From: Diospyros lotus
Taxonomy: Eukaryota; Streptophyta; Magnoliopsida; Ericales; Ebenaceae
DNA: 64,000 nt
Reading direction: 5' to 3'
NCBI RefSeq assembly: GCF_014633365.1
Contig: NC_068340.1
Location: 35,414,328-35,478,327 of the forward strand
Under the pieces are notes generated by a model. The model had not been told where the DNA came from. It saw only the letters and a list, made by a program, of their open reading frames with translations, and ran no database searches. The translations under genes and the position numbers were made by a program. Below are positions 1 through 11,400 of the stretch, piece by piece (the stretch's first letter is position 1; every line of letters begins with the position of its first letter).

Positions 1-909
1 TAGGGATTCCAAACAACTCAAAACTCAAAGGCCCTCTCACATCTTCTAATCCACCATCAAGGTGTACTTCCATCAATAATGGGGTATCCAATTTTGACAT
101 TGGTATCCCCGGGTGGCCAAGGCCTCCATTCACCCTTTGCCTTCGACCAACCACATTCTCCCCCATTTCCCTCGGCTCCTCACCAATCTCAGAGGTTCCC
201 AGTCTTCTATGACTCATCCCATGGCTGGGAAGAATCGGATCCACCCTCTCTCTAGGAGGAAAATCTGGGGAGAGACTTACTGATTGTTGCCACATAAACA
301 TGACCACGAATCCTTGTAGCTACTCTCGAATCTGCGCTCCTACTTCTTCTCAGATCCGATTGACTGCACCATCTAATTTGCGATCAATGGAGATGATCGC
401 CTCGTGATTACGATTTGATCCCAATTCTAGTTGATCTACCCATGCCTGCAAGTCCGTGACCGTGGACCCGAATTGGTGTAGTTGCGCCTCCATATTCTTC
501 ATCCTTGTGTCGTCTGCCATCACTGGATCTTTCCCATAGCTTCGATTGGACTAGATCGCTCTGATACCAAATTGTCAGGTCCCAAGGATCTAACAAGTGT
601 ATCTCAAGAATTCTGCAAGGAATTCTAGAGAATTGTGTAGAAGAGACTTCATCAGAGAGCGAGCGAGCGAGAATTTATAGGGAAATTCAAAATTCAATTC
701 ATTCATGCCTTCTTCGAGTGAGATCCGTTTATATTTATACTAATCTCACTAGCTAAGTGGACAATCAAGTGAACAATTTGAATAGTTCCTGCCAAAATTC
801 TATACAACCACTAACTATCATGTGCTATAGCTACTACTACATTCCCGCCTCTCTTTATTTAGTAAGCACATGTTAGGCACATGACAACACCCTAGTGGAT
901 TGGGCAACA
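1..909 (-). mobile_element. Ty3-like LTR retrotransposon, 5' end only
   Basis: A minus-strand element enters from the left edge. Its 5' LTR occupies 573 to about 909 (TGTTGCC...CTGACA on the minus strand), followed by the sequence TTGGTATCAGAGC at 558-570, an initiator-Met tRNA primer-binding site. A gag-like frame starts at 520 (MADDTRMKNMEAQLHQFG) with a heptad-like N terminus as in Ty3/gypsy gags. The frame is broken by a TGA and then a TAG around 315-355. The outer LTR edge is approximate because the other LTR is not in view. It probably sits in the APC1 intron after W28. Confidence 0.65.
573..909 (-). repeat. 5' LTR of the left-edge element
   Basis: About 337 bases, bounded by the primer-binding site on the left and by a CA (TG on the minus strand) on the right. 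It contains an AT-rich stretch and a GAGCGAGCGAGCGAG repeat near 657-671. The right boundary is a guess. Confidence 0.55.
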
Positions 910-1167
910 ATTCAGAAAACATTTTCCAACTTCTAAATATATCCTCTTCTCAACTGCCTTAATAAAATCACGTTGAGTGTAAATGCATCAAGTTTAAAAC
1001 TACATGACAATTTGTCTAGACAAGCTAAAAGTTCCCTGCAAAGACTAATCACATATACTTTGATAGCATTGGTGCAGGTAATTCATTCCTCAAGTCCTCT
1101 TTACTAGAGTTTTTTCGTTTTCAATTTTTAATTTTTTTTCCCTCTATTTTGACAATAAGTTTAGAAG

Positions 1168-1475
1168 ATTAGGGGTTGTTCTTTTCGTGTTTCAATTTTT
1201 AGTTTTGAATTTTAAATTTATTTTGAATTTTATGTTTTGAGTGTTTGTTTTGAGATTACTGAAAAAACGTTTTTTCTGTCTATAGTGATTTCCGTATTTT
1301 GAAAATTTTGAGCGTGTTTGTAATGAAAACACCCAAAACGACTTTTTTATTTTATTTTGAGTTTTCTTTACAGATTTTTTTCTTGTTTTTAAAAATGCGT
1401 TTTTTAAAATATGAAAATAAACACGTTTTAACTGTTTTGGAAAACTGAAAACAACAAAGAGAACATGGCCTTAGT
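1168..1475. mobile_element. Possible MITE with imperfect terminal inverted repeats
   Basis: The left end reads taggggttgttcttttcgt and the right end, on the other strand, taaggccatgttctctttgt. They match imperfectly over about 20 bases, and the interior is AT-rich and non-coding. The ends resemble hAT-type MITEs. No convincing target duplication was found. Confidence 0.35.
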
Positions 1476-1940
1476 GTTTGGTTATTTGTTTTTTTTTTTT
1501 CAAAAATTTTGAGAACTTCTCAAAATTTTGAAAACAAAGAAAATATGTTTTTCACCTTTTGATTTGTTTTCATTTCTTCCACTTCCGACACTCCTCACCT
1601 CTGGCCACTTGTTCCAGTGTCTCCTTATTCATTGGTGACTCCCATGGGAATTTGCCTAGATAGGAGACCAGTAAGATGTTATAACCCTCAGGTAGAACTC
1701 ACCCTCAAAAGCTAGCTGTTAAGGGGAAGGTGCCCAAGATGTTATAAATCCCACACCAAAAACTTGAACTTCCAATGTGGGACAACTCCCATACCCTGCA
1801 ATGAACCATAACATATCGACACAAGACTCCCAGATGAGGGAGTTTTGTCAACTCCCATGGGAGTTGCCAACAACCTTTGGTGTCTCCTCGTCGGCAATAA
1901 TAGGGATAACTCAACAACATACCAAATCTTTATCCTATTG

Positions 1941-2045
1941 TGGGCCAGCTATATGAATTCTAACTTCCCATTCATTTCTATCCACAACCTTATATTCTAT
2001 AAGGTCCACGTACTTTTTCATCTCTCTAGAAATCAAGCTTGTTCT
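1941..2045 (-). repeat. RTE-like non-LTR tail, copy 1
   Basis: It reads gccagctatatgaattct followed by a stretch matching the known plant RTE 3' region (complementary strand). Diverged, with no terminal TTG repeat left. Confidence 0.45.
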
Positions 2046-2364
2046 ATCTGATCTTAGGAGTTTTAAACCCCTCCTTTATCCTGGTTTGGGACTGAGCAGA
2101 TAAGAATCCATGGGTGGATTTGTTAGGGATAAGCCAGAAAATAAAAAAAATACAAAACTAAAAATGAACACAAAGTTGTCAAACAGCATATTAGGTTTTC
2201 ATTTTTTTTTTAATGTACAAAAACTGAGCAGAAAAAATTGAAAATGAAAAACAAAAACTAGAAAACTGAAAGCTTTGTCAAACGGGCCCCTAACAACTTG
2301 TTTTAGTACTTTTACCTTCCAATTAGATGAGCTGTAGAGCCAAGTATAAAACTGTAGAAATTAC

Positions 2365-2463
2365 CTTTAAACTAGAGATGAAAAGCGAGTCACCCACAAT
2401 TGATGGACAACCAGTAATCTGATCTGTCATACACCCAAGCACCGTGTACAGTGACAAATAGAC
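2365..2463 (-). CDS. APC1: APC1 exon W28 (last visible exon)
   Basis: 33 codons, [20 protein letters not shown] onward to ISSLK. Acceptor TACAG, donor AAG|GTAATT. The remaining exons (about 100 codons, by comparison with the family) were not found down to base 1 and probably lie left of the window. Confidence 0.9.
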
Positions 2464-5400
2464 CTGTATAGTTTTCAGAACATAACAAATCTATGAATGA
2501 AAAGGAGTAACCATAATACAAGCAATCCACTAAACAAGACGAATATGGAAGGGTAAACCAGTTATCAATCTTTCACATCATAAAATTCTTCTGGAACATT
2601 ATGGATATCTTAGATGAGCTGGCTACCTGTAAAAGGGCTGGTCTGTCCTTGCTCACACACTCAAATAACACTTGCAAACAGAATTCTTGAAAATCAGCAT
2701 CGGATCTGCCAAAGTACTTAGCAATTTATTTCAACAGGAAGGCCCAGCTTAAAGTTGGACAAATATAAGACAGAAGGTTAACTGCAATTTGTTTTTGTTT
2801 GTACCTTTCAACTGACAACACAACCTTGGAAATTTCAGAAATAAAAGAAGTAAATAGTAATATTTTGGTAAACAGCGCACATCTAATAATTTTTTCATAT
2901 AAAGGAAGGCAGATGGAGAACCCTGAGAGCAATACGAGCTTAAGGAGGAGGAAGGTATTTGTCAGTCACAAGTAGCAGGGTTGCAACAGGATCATAGGCT
3001 GGGGAAGTAAGTAGGTGTCAGGCATGTGCGTTGAGATGCTACTTCTGTGGTTTGAACATGCATACATCATATCACAATGGAGCACCAACCATCACAGCCA
3101 CTCCAAGGCCACACTCAACTACGGAAGTATAAAACAAAATAAATTATCCAAAATATTTTCAATTCTTTTTTTATTTGCAAGTCTTTTGCAGTTTTAAATG
3201 TTCCGAACAACAGAACAATGGTTCACATTTGTTCTCTCCCTCTCCAATTTGTTGACAGAAGCAACACCTTGAAAACTTTGGGGCTATCCCGGCTAGGTTT
3301 TCTGCAAAATAAACTTACTACAGCTCAATAATTTTCTTGTTTAATTTTCCGTATAAATATCGTATTACCAGAAGAAACAAAACTTCTCGCAAATCTCTCA
3401 GATTCTCTGTCAACAAACGTTTTAAAACCAATACACAACTTTCAGCTTAAATTCATAGTGAAGTGCATCCATTTATGAAATGAGCCACAACTAGTGAATA
3501 ATCTTAAGACTATTGGTTCCCCATCACATGATATTTGTTCAGAGAAAGCTAGCATGTCATATTCATTAGTCTATGTATAGGTTATCAGTAATTGTTTAAA
3601 TCAGAACCTGAAGCATACGAGATTAGAAGGGGAGGAGAAAATGAAAGTCCCTTTTAGATAGAAACAAAACAAGGCAACTGGATGAATAGCTAAGTACGAT
3701 GGACACGAGTCAGGTAAATAGGAGTTGCATTTCAAAATGGGCAACAAAAAGTAAGCTTTGTAAACTACATTTTCTTCCTTCCTGAACTTAAAAACATATT
3801 GTCTGAACCATCCTAGTCATAGAACAAAAATATATCTTATGAGCTAAAACAAAACAATTTAGATTTTATTTCAATCATGAACAATACTTTTCAAACAATT
3901 TATTTTGTTTCCTAGATGATATGTTAATTTCTCCATGTTCCACAATATGTAAGAATTTACAGGTAAGTGGCATAAAAAAGAAATAAAAAAGAGAAGCAGA
4001 CAGAAATATAGGACACAGCGTGACAAGGACAAAAACATATGTTTTTTTTTTGTAGTCATACATAAACACCAGGAAATCAAAAACCGAATCTGGAGAGAGA
4101 GAGGTAAAATGGATTATTCCTCCCTCATGGGTGCAACTATCTAAAAATCTCGGATTCCAGAACACAACTTTCTTCTTCTCTCCTCAAACCTTTTCCATGC
4201 AAACAAATCATAGAAGTAAAAAGAGAGAATACACAAAGCATGTGCAAAGTGGCAGTGCAAGTCAACCATGTGTTATGTGAGACATCACCAGAGACATGTA
4301 CATCTCTCAAGGGATGGTCTTGGTGCTTCTTAGTTTAATGCAGTGATGGTTTATATGGTCAATTAAACTTAATAAACAGGCTAAAAAGATCAAACTTACA
4401 GTTGCCACAAGCTTGGCATCAACCAAAGTTTATGAAGACGGTTGTCAAAATATTTACGAATATGGTATACAAAGTCATCTATCAAACAAAGGCTTTTTTG
4501 ACACTGGAACAATGGTTAAGAAAGCAATAATAGTTTTGTGTACTTGCCTGCTGTTCCAGGAGGGGTCACAGCAAAGTTGTGCAAACGCAATTAAGCTTGG
4601 ATCAGATGAGAAGGTGCTAACAAGCTGATCAACAGTAACTGAACCTGCTCTCAAGCAGTTGTCAGTACTTGGAATACAAGCTCTCATACTTCTTAAACCA
4701 AAAACCTGCAGTGAGGACACCAAGCTCAGCCAAACAATCTAGAACAGCCTCACGAAGGCTCAAGTGATGTTAATACAGTGGGACAAACACCTTGTGCATT
4801 GCTCGTGACAACAGTGACTGACATCCAACAGGATCGTCCACATATGAACAAGCCCCAACTTTCCGCTTGATATAGAGGATACCAGAGTTGAAGGGATCAT
4901 TCTTATCTCCAGAGCTCCACCATGATTTCTCTTCAGAAAAAAAATAAATAAAAAATAATACTATGAACTGATGAGAAAATTTAGGAATAATGAAAATAAA
5001 GCAATGCCAATCATTCTACCGTCAGGAACAAGTTCTATGACTTGAGGCCAATATCGAGGACCACAAACGCGGACAGTCTTCAGCTGTAGAAGTATTTTCA
5101 ACAATCACTTAGTGTCAGTTTAACAAAGTTAGATGACACAAAGGACACTTTCATATAGTCAATCCACTTAGGAAGCCTAGAAAAAAACTGAGAAATTGAA
5201 CTCAAAACAATGAAAGGAATCGGATAGTTCAAAAGGAAGAAAGGTCACATAGGAAAAGAAGAAAACTGCTGAAACTTATCATCCAGATTATTAATCAAAT
5301 ATTTTCATCTTCCTCCACCTCCCCCTCCTCCCCAAACCACCATAAACAAAGTTTTTTTAACTCAACAGAAGGCACTAATTATATTGACCACAAGATAAAG

Positions 5401-8400
5401 AGGATGAGAACTTACAACAGCACGTTCTGGGAGAAGACAAGGAGTGACCTCACAAAAACTTGTCTCTTCATAATGTTCAGTTTCTCTAATTGTAACTTCA
5501 AGAGGAGCATAAACTGGAAGGCCTGTATCAACATCAACTGTTTGAATCCAGCGAGCTTCAGTAGCAAGGACATACAAATGCCTAAATGCCTGCAAAAGAC
5601 ACCTTCTGTAATAAAATGCTAAGGAAATTGTAGATATCAAGACAATAGAACAAGAAACAACAACAACAATCCCAAGCCTTAAACCCAAAAGGTGGGGTCG
5701 GCTACATGAACTCTAGACCTCTCTATGTCTCTATCCATGGCCATATTGTCGCAATAGAATCAGAAAGCCAAAAAAAAGAAAAACCACAACCTCAATTCTT
5801 CCATTGACAGAACACAGCTAGTAAGGAGGTTGGCCTTCTCACACATCAAAGGGAGCTCTTTGTGAAGACCAAAAGAAAGACCATTGCTATATATCTATTT
5901 ATTCACTCTAGCCAATCAATCACCATATATTTTGAATGACTAATTTAGTATAATGTCAAAAGGAACGGGGAAATGACCAAAAAAACAAAACTAAGTTACA
6001 GAATTACACATAGCTGAAAAGGAACACATCTAATCTAGCAACACTAACACCAACATACATGTAATGCTAGCTGGTTCCCTGGTTTGCATACTCCACAATT
6101 CCATCCACATAAACTTGAACCCCACTAACATCTATATTACATTTACATATTTAGTTTGGATAATTGACCCAACTCAAGACTCATCTTTGCATCAACAAGC
6201 ATAAACTAGTCGTTTAAATATTTCACAAAAGATGTGCTGCTTTGCTACAAAAATATTTGGATTTTAGGAGAGAGAAGGTGATATGGAAGTTCAAGTCTGG
6301 AAGGTGGCATAATAAGTTTGAAAGGGGATGGGTTCCAACAGGATGGCAGAGGTATTCTCAAGATTTTTCAACGGGACTGGACAATCTCAGGAGGAATTCT
6401 CCTGCCGAGTTTCAAGATCTAACTGTCATGTCCCAACAGATCCATATGGTACAAATAGGGATCAGGGGACGAGGGACTGGGACGTCTCTGATTCTGTCTT
6501 TGTTGACTTTCTCCATCCTACAGTTAGTCAATCGACGCTTTATAGTACATCTGTGAAGTGCAGAAGAATTATCAGAATAGACATACCATGAAGTTTCAGA
6601 CCAAGGAATAAGTTTAAGTATGCTTTTGTTCATTTCAGTTCAGTGGAAGAGGCTGAGGCTGGGATTTCCAGGCTTAATGGTAGGGCGGTAGGGCGCTGTA
6701 TGGTAAAAGAACATTTGTTGGTTGGGCAAAGGCTACTGCATTTTGTAAGAGATCTCGGAGTTATGGAAAAGATATTTTTCTTCAGGAAGGAATCATATAG
6801 GCAGATCAGCGGTAAGGCAAAATCCGCAATCTCAGGCTGGAAGGAATCGCAGGTATTCTCTGAAAGTTTGGATTTGTTACGCAGACAGAAGACCTGAGAA
6901 GCAGAAATCATATTCAGAGGTTGAATCTCAGGATCCAGGAGATTAAGTTTCAACAGAGGAAGACTGTGCTTGGCTGAATTGTTGTGTAGTTGGGCATGTG
7001 AAGAAACTGGAGGTGATTTCCAGATTGAATGATATTTTCATTCAAGAAGGTGTTCTCTCATGTCAAGTAAAACCTATGGGAGGCAAGATGGTGCGGTTGC
7101 TCTATGATGATGAAAATATTAAAAGAAGCATAATGGAGGGGGGTGCACCTTGGTTATCACAATGGTTTGAATCTGTAAGTGGGTTTCTCAGGATATGGGC
7201 TTTGAATGGTTTGTTTGGCTAAGGTGTGAAGGGATTCCTTTGATTGCATGGAATTCTAAGTTCTGTAGTCTAATTGTCAGGCATTGGGGCGATTTTATCT
7301 TCTCAGATCCTGATATACAGGGAAGGAGACTCGATGTGGCTAGCCTTCTGGTTTCTACAACTTGCCATGACAATATCTGGAGGACCTTGTTGCACTTGAA
7401 GATTAAAGATTGTGTGTTTCAGATTCAAGTTTTGGAAGAACCACTACTGCCTTCCCATCAGTTGCCTTGCCTATGATCTTTCGGATTCCATTCAGTTTTG
7501 GCCAGACTTGTTTCTGATAATTCAAATTTGAATAATTTGAATTCTCCAAAGGATGATCGGTCATCTGATGTTTTTCTGAGATCTAATTGGGGGCTGACAG
7601 TGTTTCCCATTACAAATCAATACTTGCTTTGTTTTTCAGGCTCTGAGGTTGGGAAATATGAGTCTTCCAGGTGTTTTTCTAGGCTGATTTCTCAGCAAGC
7701 TGGCCTTGGTTTTTCGTTCCAAGTTCTAGGGAACCCTATGTGTAATTTCTTCCAAGCCATTGATGGTCAGATTTTCCACAATAGTATTGGTTCAGAGTTT
7801 GTTAATCGTAGGTTTCCTCTGGAAAAGGGAGACCTTAGCAATCAGGAAATTAATCTTCCTGGGACTTCTGAAAAGAAAGACTTCTGCCTTCAAATTTAAA
7901 AGAAGGAAGATAAGGACTATCCGATTTACTTATCAGAGAAGGAAAAGGAAGTCCGATTATAATCTGGTCTTCTTCAAGTCAGGTTAGGTCTACTTTGAAG
8001 GTGGGTACACAGAATAGGAACAATCTGAATTATGAAAAGCAGTTGCAGGAGATTGGTGGCAGTCCTGTGGAGAACTGGGATATTTCTTCAGATTTAATGG
8101 CCGAGGCTGAGGCAACTTGGTTTATTGGCAAAAGTCTGGGACTGTCAGCTAGAAGGGATGACTCCAGTATTCTGAATTTAATTATTGGTTGGGAGCATGC
8201 GATTCAAATGGAAAGGGCTGAGATGGAAAGAGTAGAAACTGGGTTTAATTTATAAATGATTTGGTGTGCAGTTTTGCGAACTGGTTTTCAGAATTGAACT
8301 CATGAGTTTGATTATATTATAACAAGATGCTGTTCTAGATTGGTTGGGGGTGAGTTAATGTGTGATTGCTTGGGGCGCAATGGTTTTATCAGATCACCTT

Positions 8401-11400
8401 CTGTTTTATGGTGTTTATCTCTTGGTTAGATTTCATAGGTCATCCTTTATTGAAGTGTGTTTGGCGCGTGGATCATCCTTCCACTTTTAATGGGAAAATG
8501 TGGTTGATCTGGGAGCCATGGGTCTTTGAGATCATGTTCTGGTTTTTGAATCTGTTCATATGGCTGCAGTGTTGTGGTGATCTCTGTCTCATATTTCTGG
8601 CAACAGTGTGGTGAACTCTTTCATATTTAGGGGTGTTGAATTCTTGTTGTAGCTTGGTAGTGAACTAGTGATTTCTGTTGTCACTGGGGATGTGATTTTA
8701 GCATCTCGTTCTTTGTTTAGTTCAGGTTTTCTTGGGGTTTGTTCATCTTGTGCAAGGATGTTTGTATCGCCACTTCTAGTGGCCTTGAGTTTATGCATTA
8801 ATATAATATAATTAAACCTTCTTTCAGAAAAAAAAGAAAAGAAAGAATTATACATAGCAAGGCTACCTTTACTATGAGGGCCCATTTTACTAACTTGTAA
8901 GACCGGCTACTTTTCACATTTCCATGAGAGAGAGAGAGAGTACCTGGAGATGGCATCGATTGTCATTTGGCCCTGTAGGTAAGCGCGGATACAATGTTAT
9001 TAGCAAAGCAGCAATGGAGCTGTTGCTAGTGGAAAAAGTCCGCATTCCACCACCAAGAAACAAGAAACCAATAGCTAAGCTCACCTAGAATAGTTGAAAT
9101 ATCCTCAACATTAGATGTCAAGATCAGATGGAACATGTACAATAACCTTTATCAAGAGAAGAAAAGCAAATATATATATAGATTGCTAGATGTAGCTGAC
9201 CCCACTTAGTGGGATTAAGGCTTGGCATGTTAATGTCGCTGAATGTATTTTGCATCAGCAATAAAAGCTATTCTTTTTTAGTGATAAATGCTGCCTGAAC
9301 CTATTACAACATTGATGCTTAACCAGAAGTTGGAAGCTTTCCCAGAAATTTGTGGACATTTTTGAGGCAAAAGATGATAATGTATTTGACTGGCCTCTTA
9401 CTTGTTTCTTCTTCTGGGAATTGCATTAACTAGATAAAGGAAATACATTTGGAAGACATCTTGTCAGTCATCACTAAGAACACTACCCACAAGTACCATG
9501 ATGAGTCACAGGAGATTCAGACTAAAGAAGAATTACCGCCATTTGAGTACCATAATTAGCATGACCATCTGCAGAGTTCCGACTTCGAAGGAACCTCAAA
9601 AACCGGAAAGTTTGAAGATGCCCAGAACCTGCCATTACCTGTTCTCCCAAACATCAAAGACAGACACCTACCAACACTTCTTATAGACAAATCTTAACTT
9701 AAATGTGAAATAAACACTAGCCATGTTGACTGAGATATACTGACCACAGCAAGGGAGAGAACAATAAGGTGAAGGCATATCTCCAATGTGCCCCGATCAA
9801 CATACTGAGACAATCCCTTTGGGAATGAAGTTCCACTTCTAATAGAAACAGGTTTAATCTGCATGAATTGATATAAGCACTTCACAACATATATGCAGAA
9901 CAAAAAAATTGAGCAGCAAAATGAGAAGGTTCAACCTCATTCAAGATGTATACAGCATACTCATAAAGTAACTCCTGAGCGTCTCCATTTTTTGTACCGG
10001 CAAATCTCAACCCTGTCAAAAGTATATTTCTAGACTCTGAATAAGTATCATAACATTCAAATCCTCAAAAAGCAAAGGAAACACTTAAAGCAAATTTGCA
10101 AGTGCGCAAGGGTGCTCCAAAATTCAAGAATAGTAAATAAACAGTTGAAAAGTAAGTAGAAAAAGTATAGAGGAGAGAACATTGAAGAAAGGGTTATAGG
10201 TGGTTGTCTTTCTCCAACTCTACACGCCATATTTATACTATTATTTGGAATAGGAAAGATTACATCAGGTGTGAACAATGGAATAAAAAATCTGTTTCTA
10301 TTCTGTCATTTAATCTAATTACATGGGCTCTTCTTTTATAGAAGAGGTTTTACATAAAAAGGAAAGAAATCAATCTATGCAATAAAAAACTATAGATCTA
10401 TACACAATAGGAAACTATACAACAGGAAAGAATAGTAGTTGTATATTTAGGAGAGTTTCCTAAGACTGGTTTAGGCAAGATTCCCCAAACCAATTTTAGG
10501 AAACTCGTATCACCTTGAATTCTCCGAATGCTAACACTCCCCCTCAAGTTGGAGAATGTATATCCCACATTCCCAGCTTGCTTACTGTTGGTAGTTGGAT
10601 TTATTAGTTGATTTAATTTATCAGTTGATTTATTTCATTAATGTTTTGAGTTGTTATAATCTAGTAGGGGTCCTAATTTATAGTAGAGTAATCAACTCCT
10701 ATACATTAGGAGAATTGTTAGGAGGTTGAATAGTCTTAGAATTCTTCAAGGATTAGGAGTGTGTGTTATAAGTAAGATTGTATTCATTAGTTTTGAGATA
10801 TGAAAGATTAATTCTTATTTTTTCACACTTACCAAGTCTTCAAACCTCTTCACTGGTAGCCCTTTGATTAGGATATCCGTAACTTGTTCTTCAGATGGCA
10901 CATAGGGTAAATGAATTAGGCGGCTTCCAATTTCTCCTTGATGAAATGTTGGTCTATCTCAACATGTTTAGTCCTAACATGTTGGATAGGATTATGGGCT
11001 ATGTTAATTGTTGATTGGTTATCACACCAAAGCCCAATTGGTCCTTGGGCTTGAATCTTCAGGTCTTCAAGGATAATTCTTAGCCACAAAACTTCACATA
11101 GGCAAAGGGCCATAGCCCTAAATTTCGCTGCACTTGATCTTGCTACAACACTTTGCTTCTTACTCCTCCATGACGCCAAGTTCTCGCCTAAATAAACATA
11201 GTAAACACTTGTTGACTGCCTATCTATGATAGACCCAGCATAGTTAGCATCTAAGAAACCCTTGATGTCCAACTCTTTCCCTCTTTAAATAGAATTCCCT
11301 TGCCTAGAGTGGTCTTGAGGTAACTTAGAATTTTTCTTACAGCAAGCATATGATCCTCAATTAGGCTGTGCATGAACTGGCTCACAAGGCTAACTAGAAA

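Larger units (their letters stand above)
910..2364. other. APC1 intron 3' of W28: AT-rich, TE remnants
   Basis: No exon seen. About 1168-1475 looks like a small inverted-repeat element (see separate entry). About 1676-1830 carries a motif of the type common in plant LTRs (cccacatt/aatgtggg with ataaatccc), unresolved. An RTE-like tail lies at about 1941-2045, and 2281-2297 (aacgggcccctaacaac) could be another transposon terminus. Confidence 0.45.

Noticed and set aside
4413..4628. 71-codon plus-strand frame
   Set aside because: Antisense shadow of exon W26 and its flanks.
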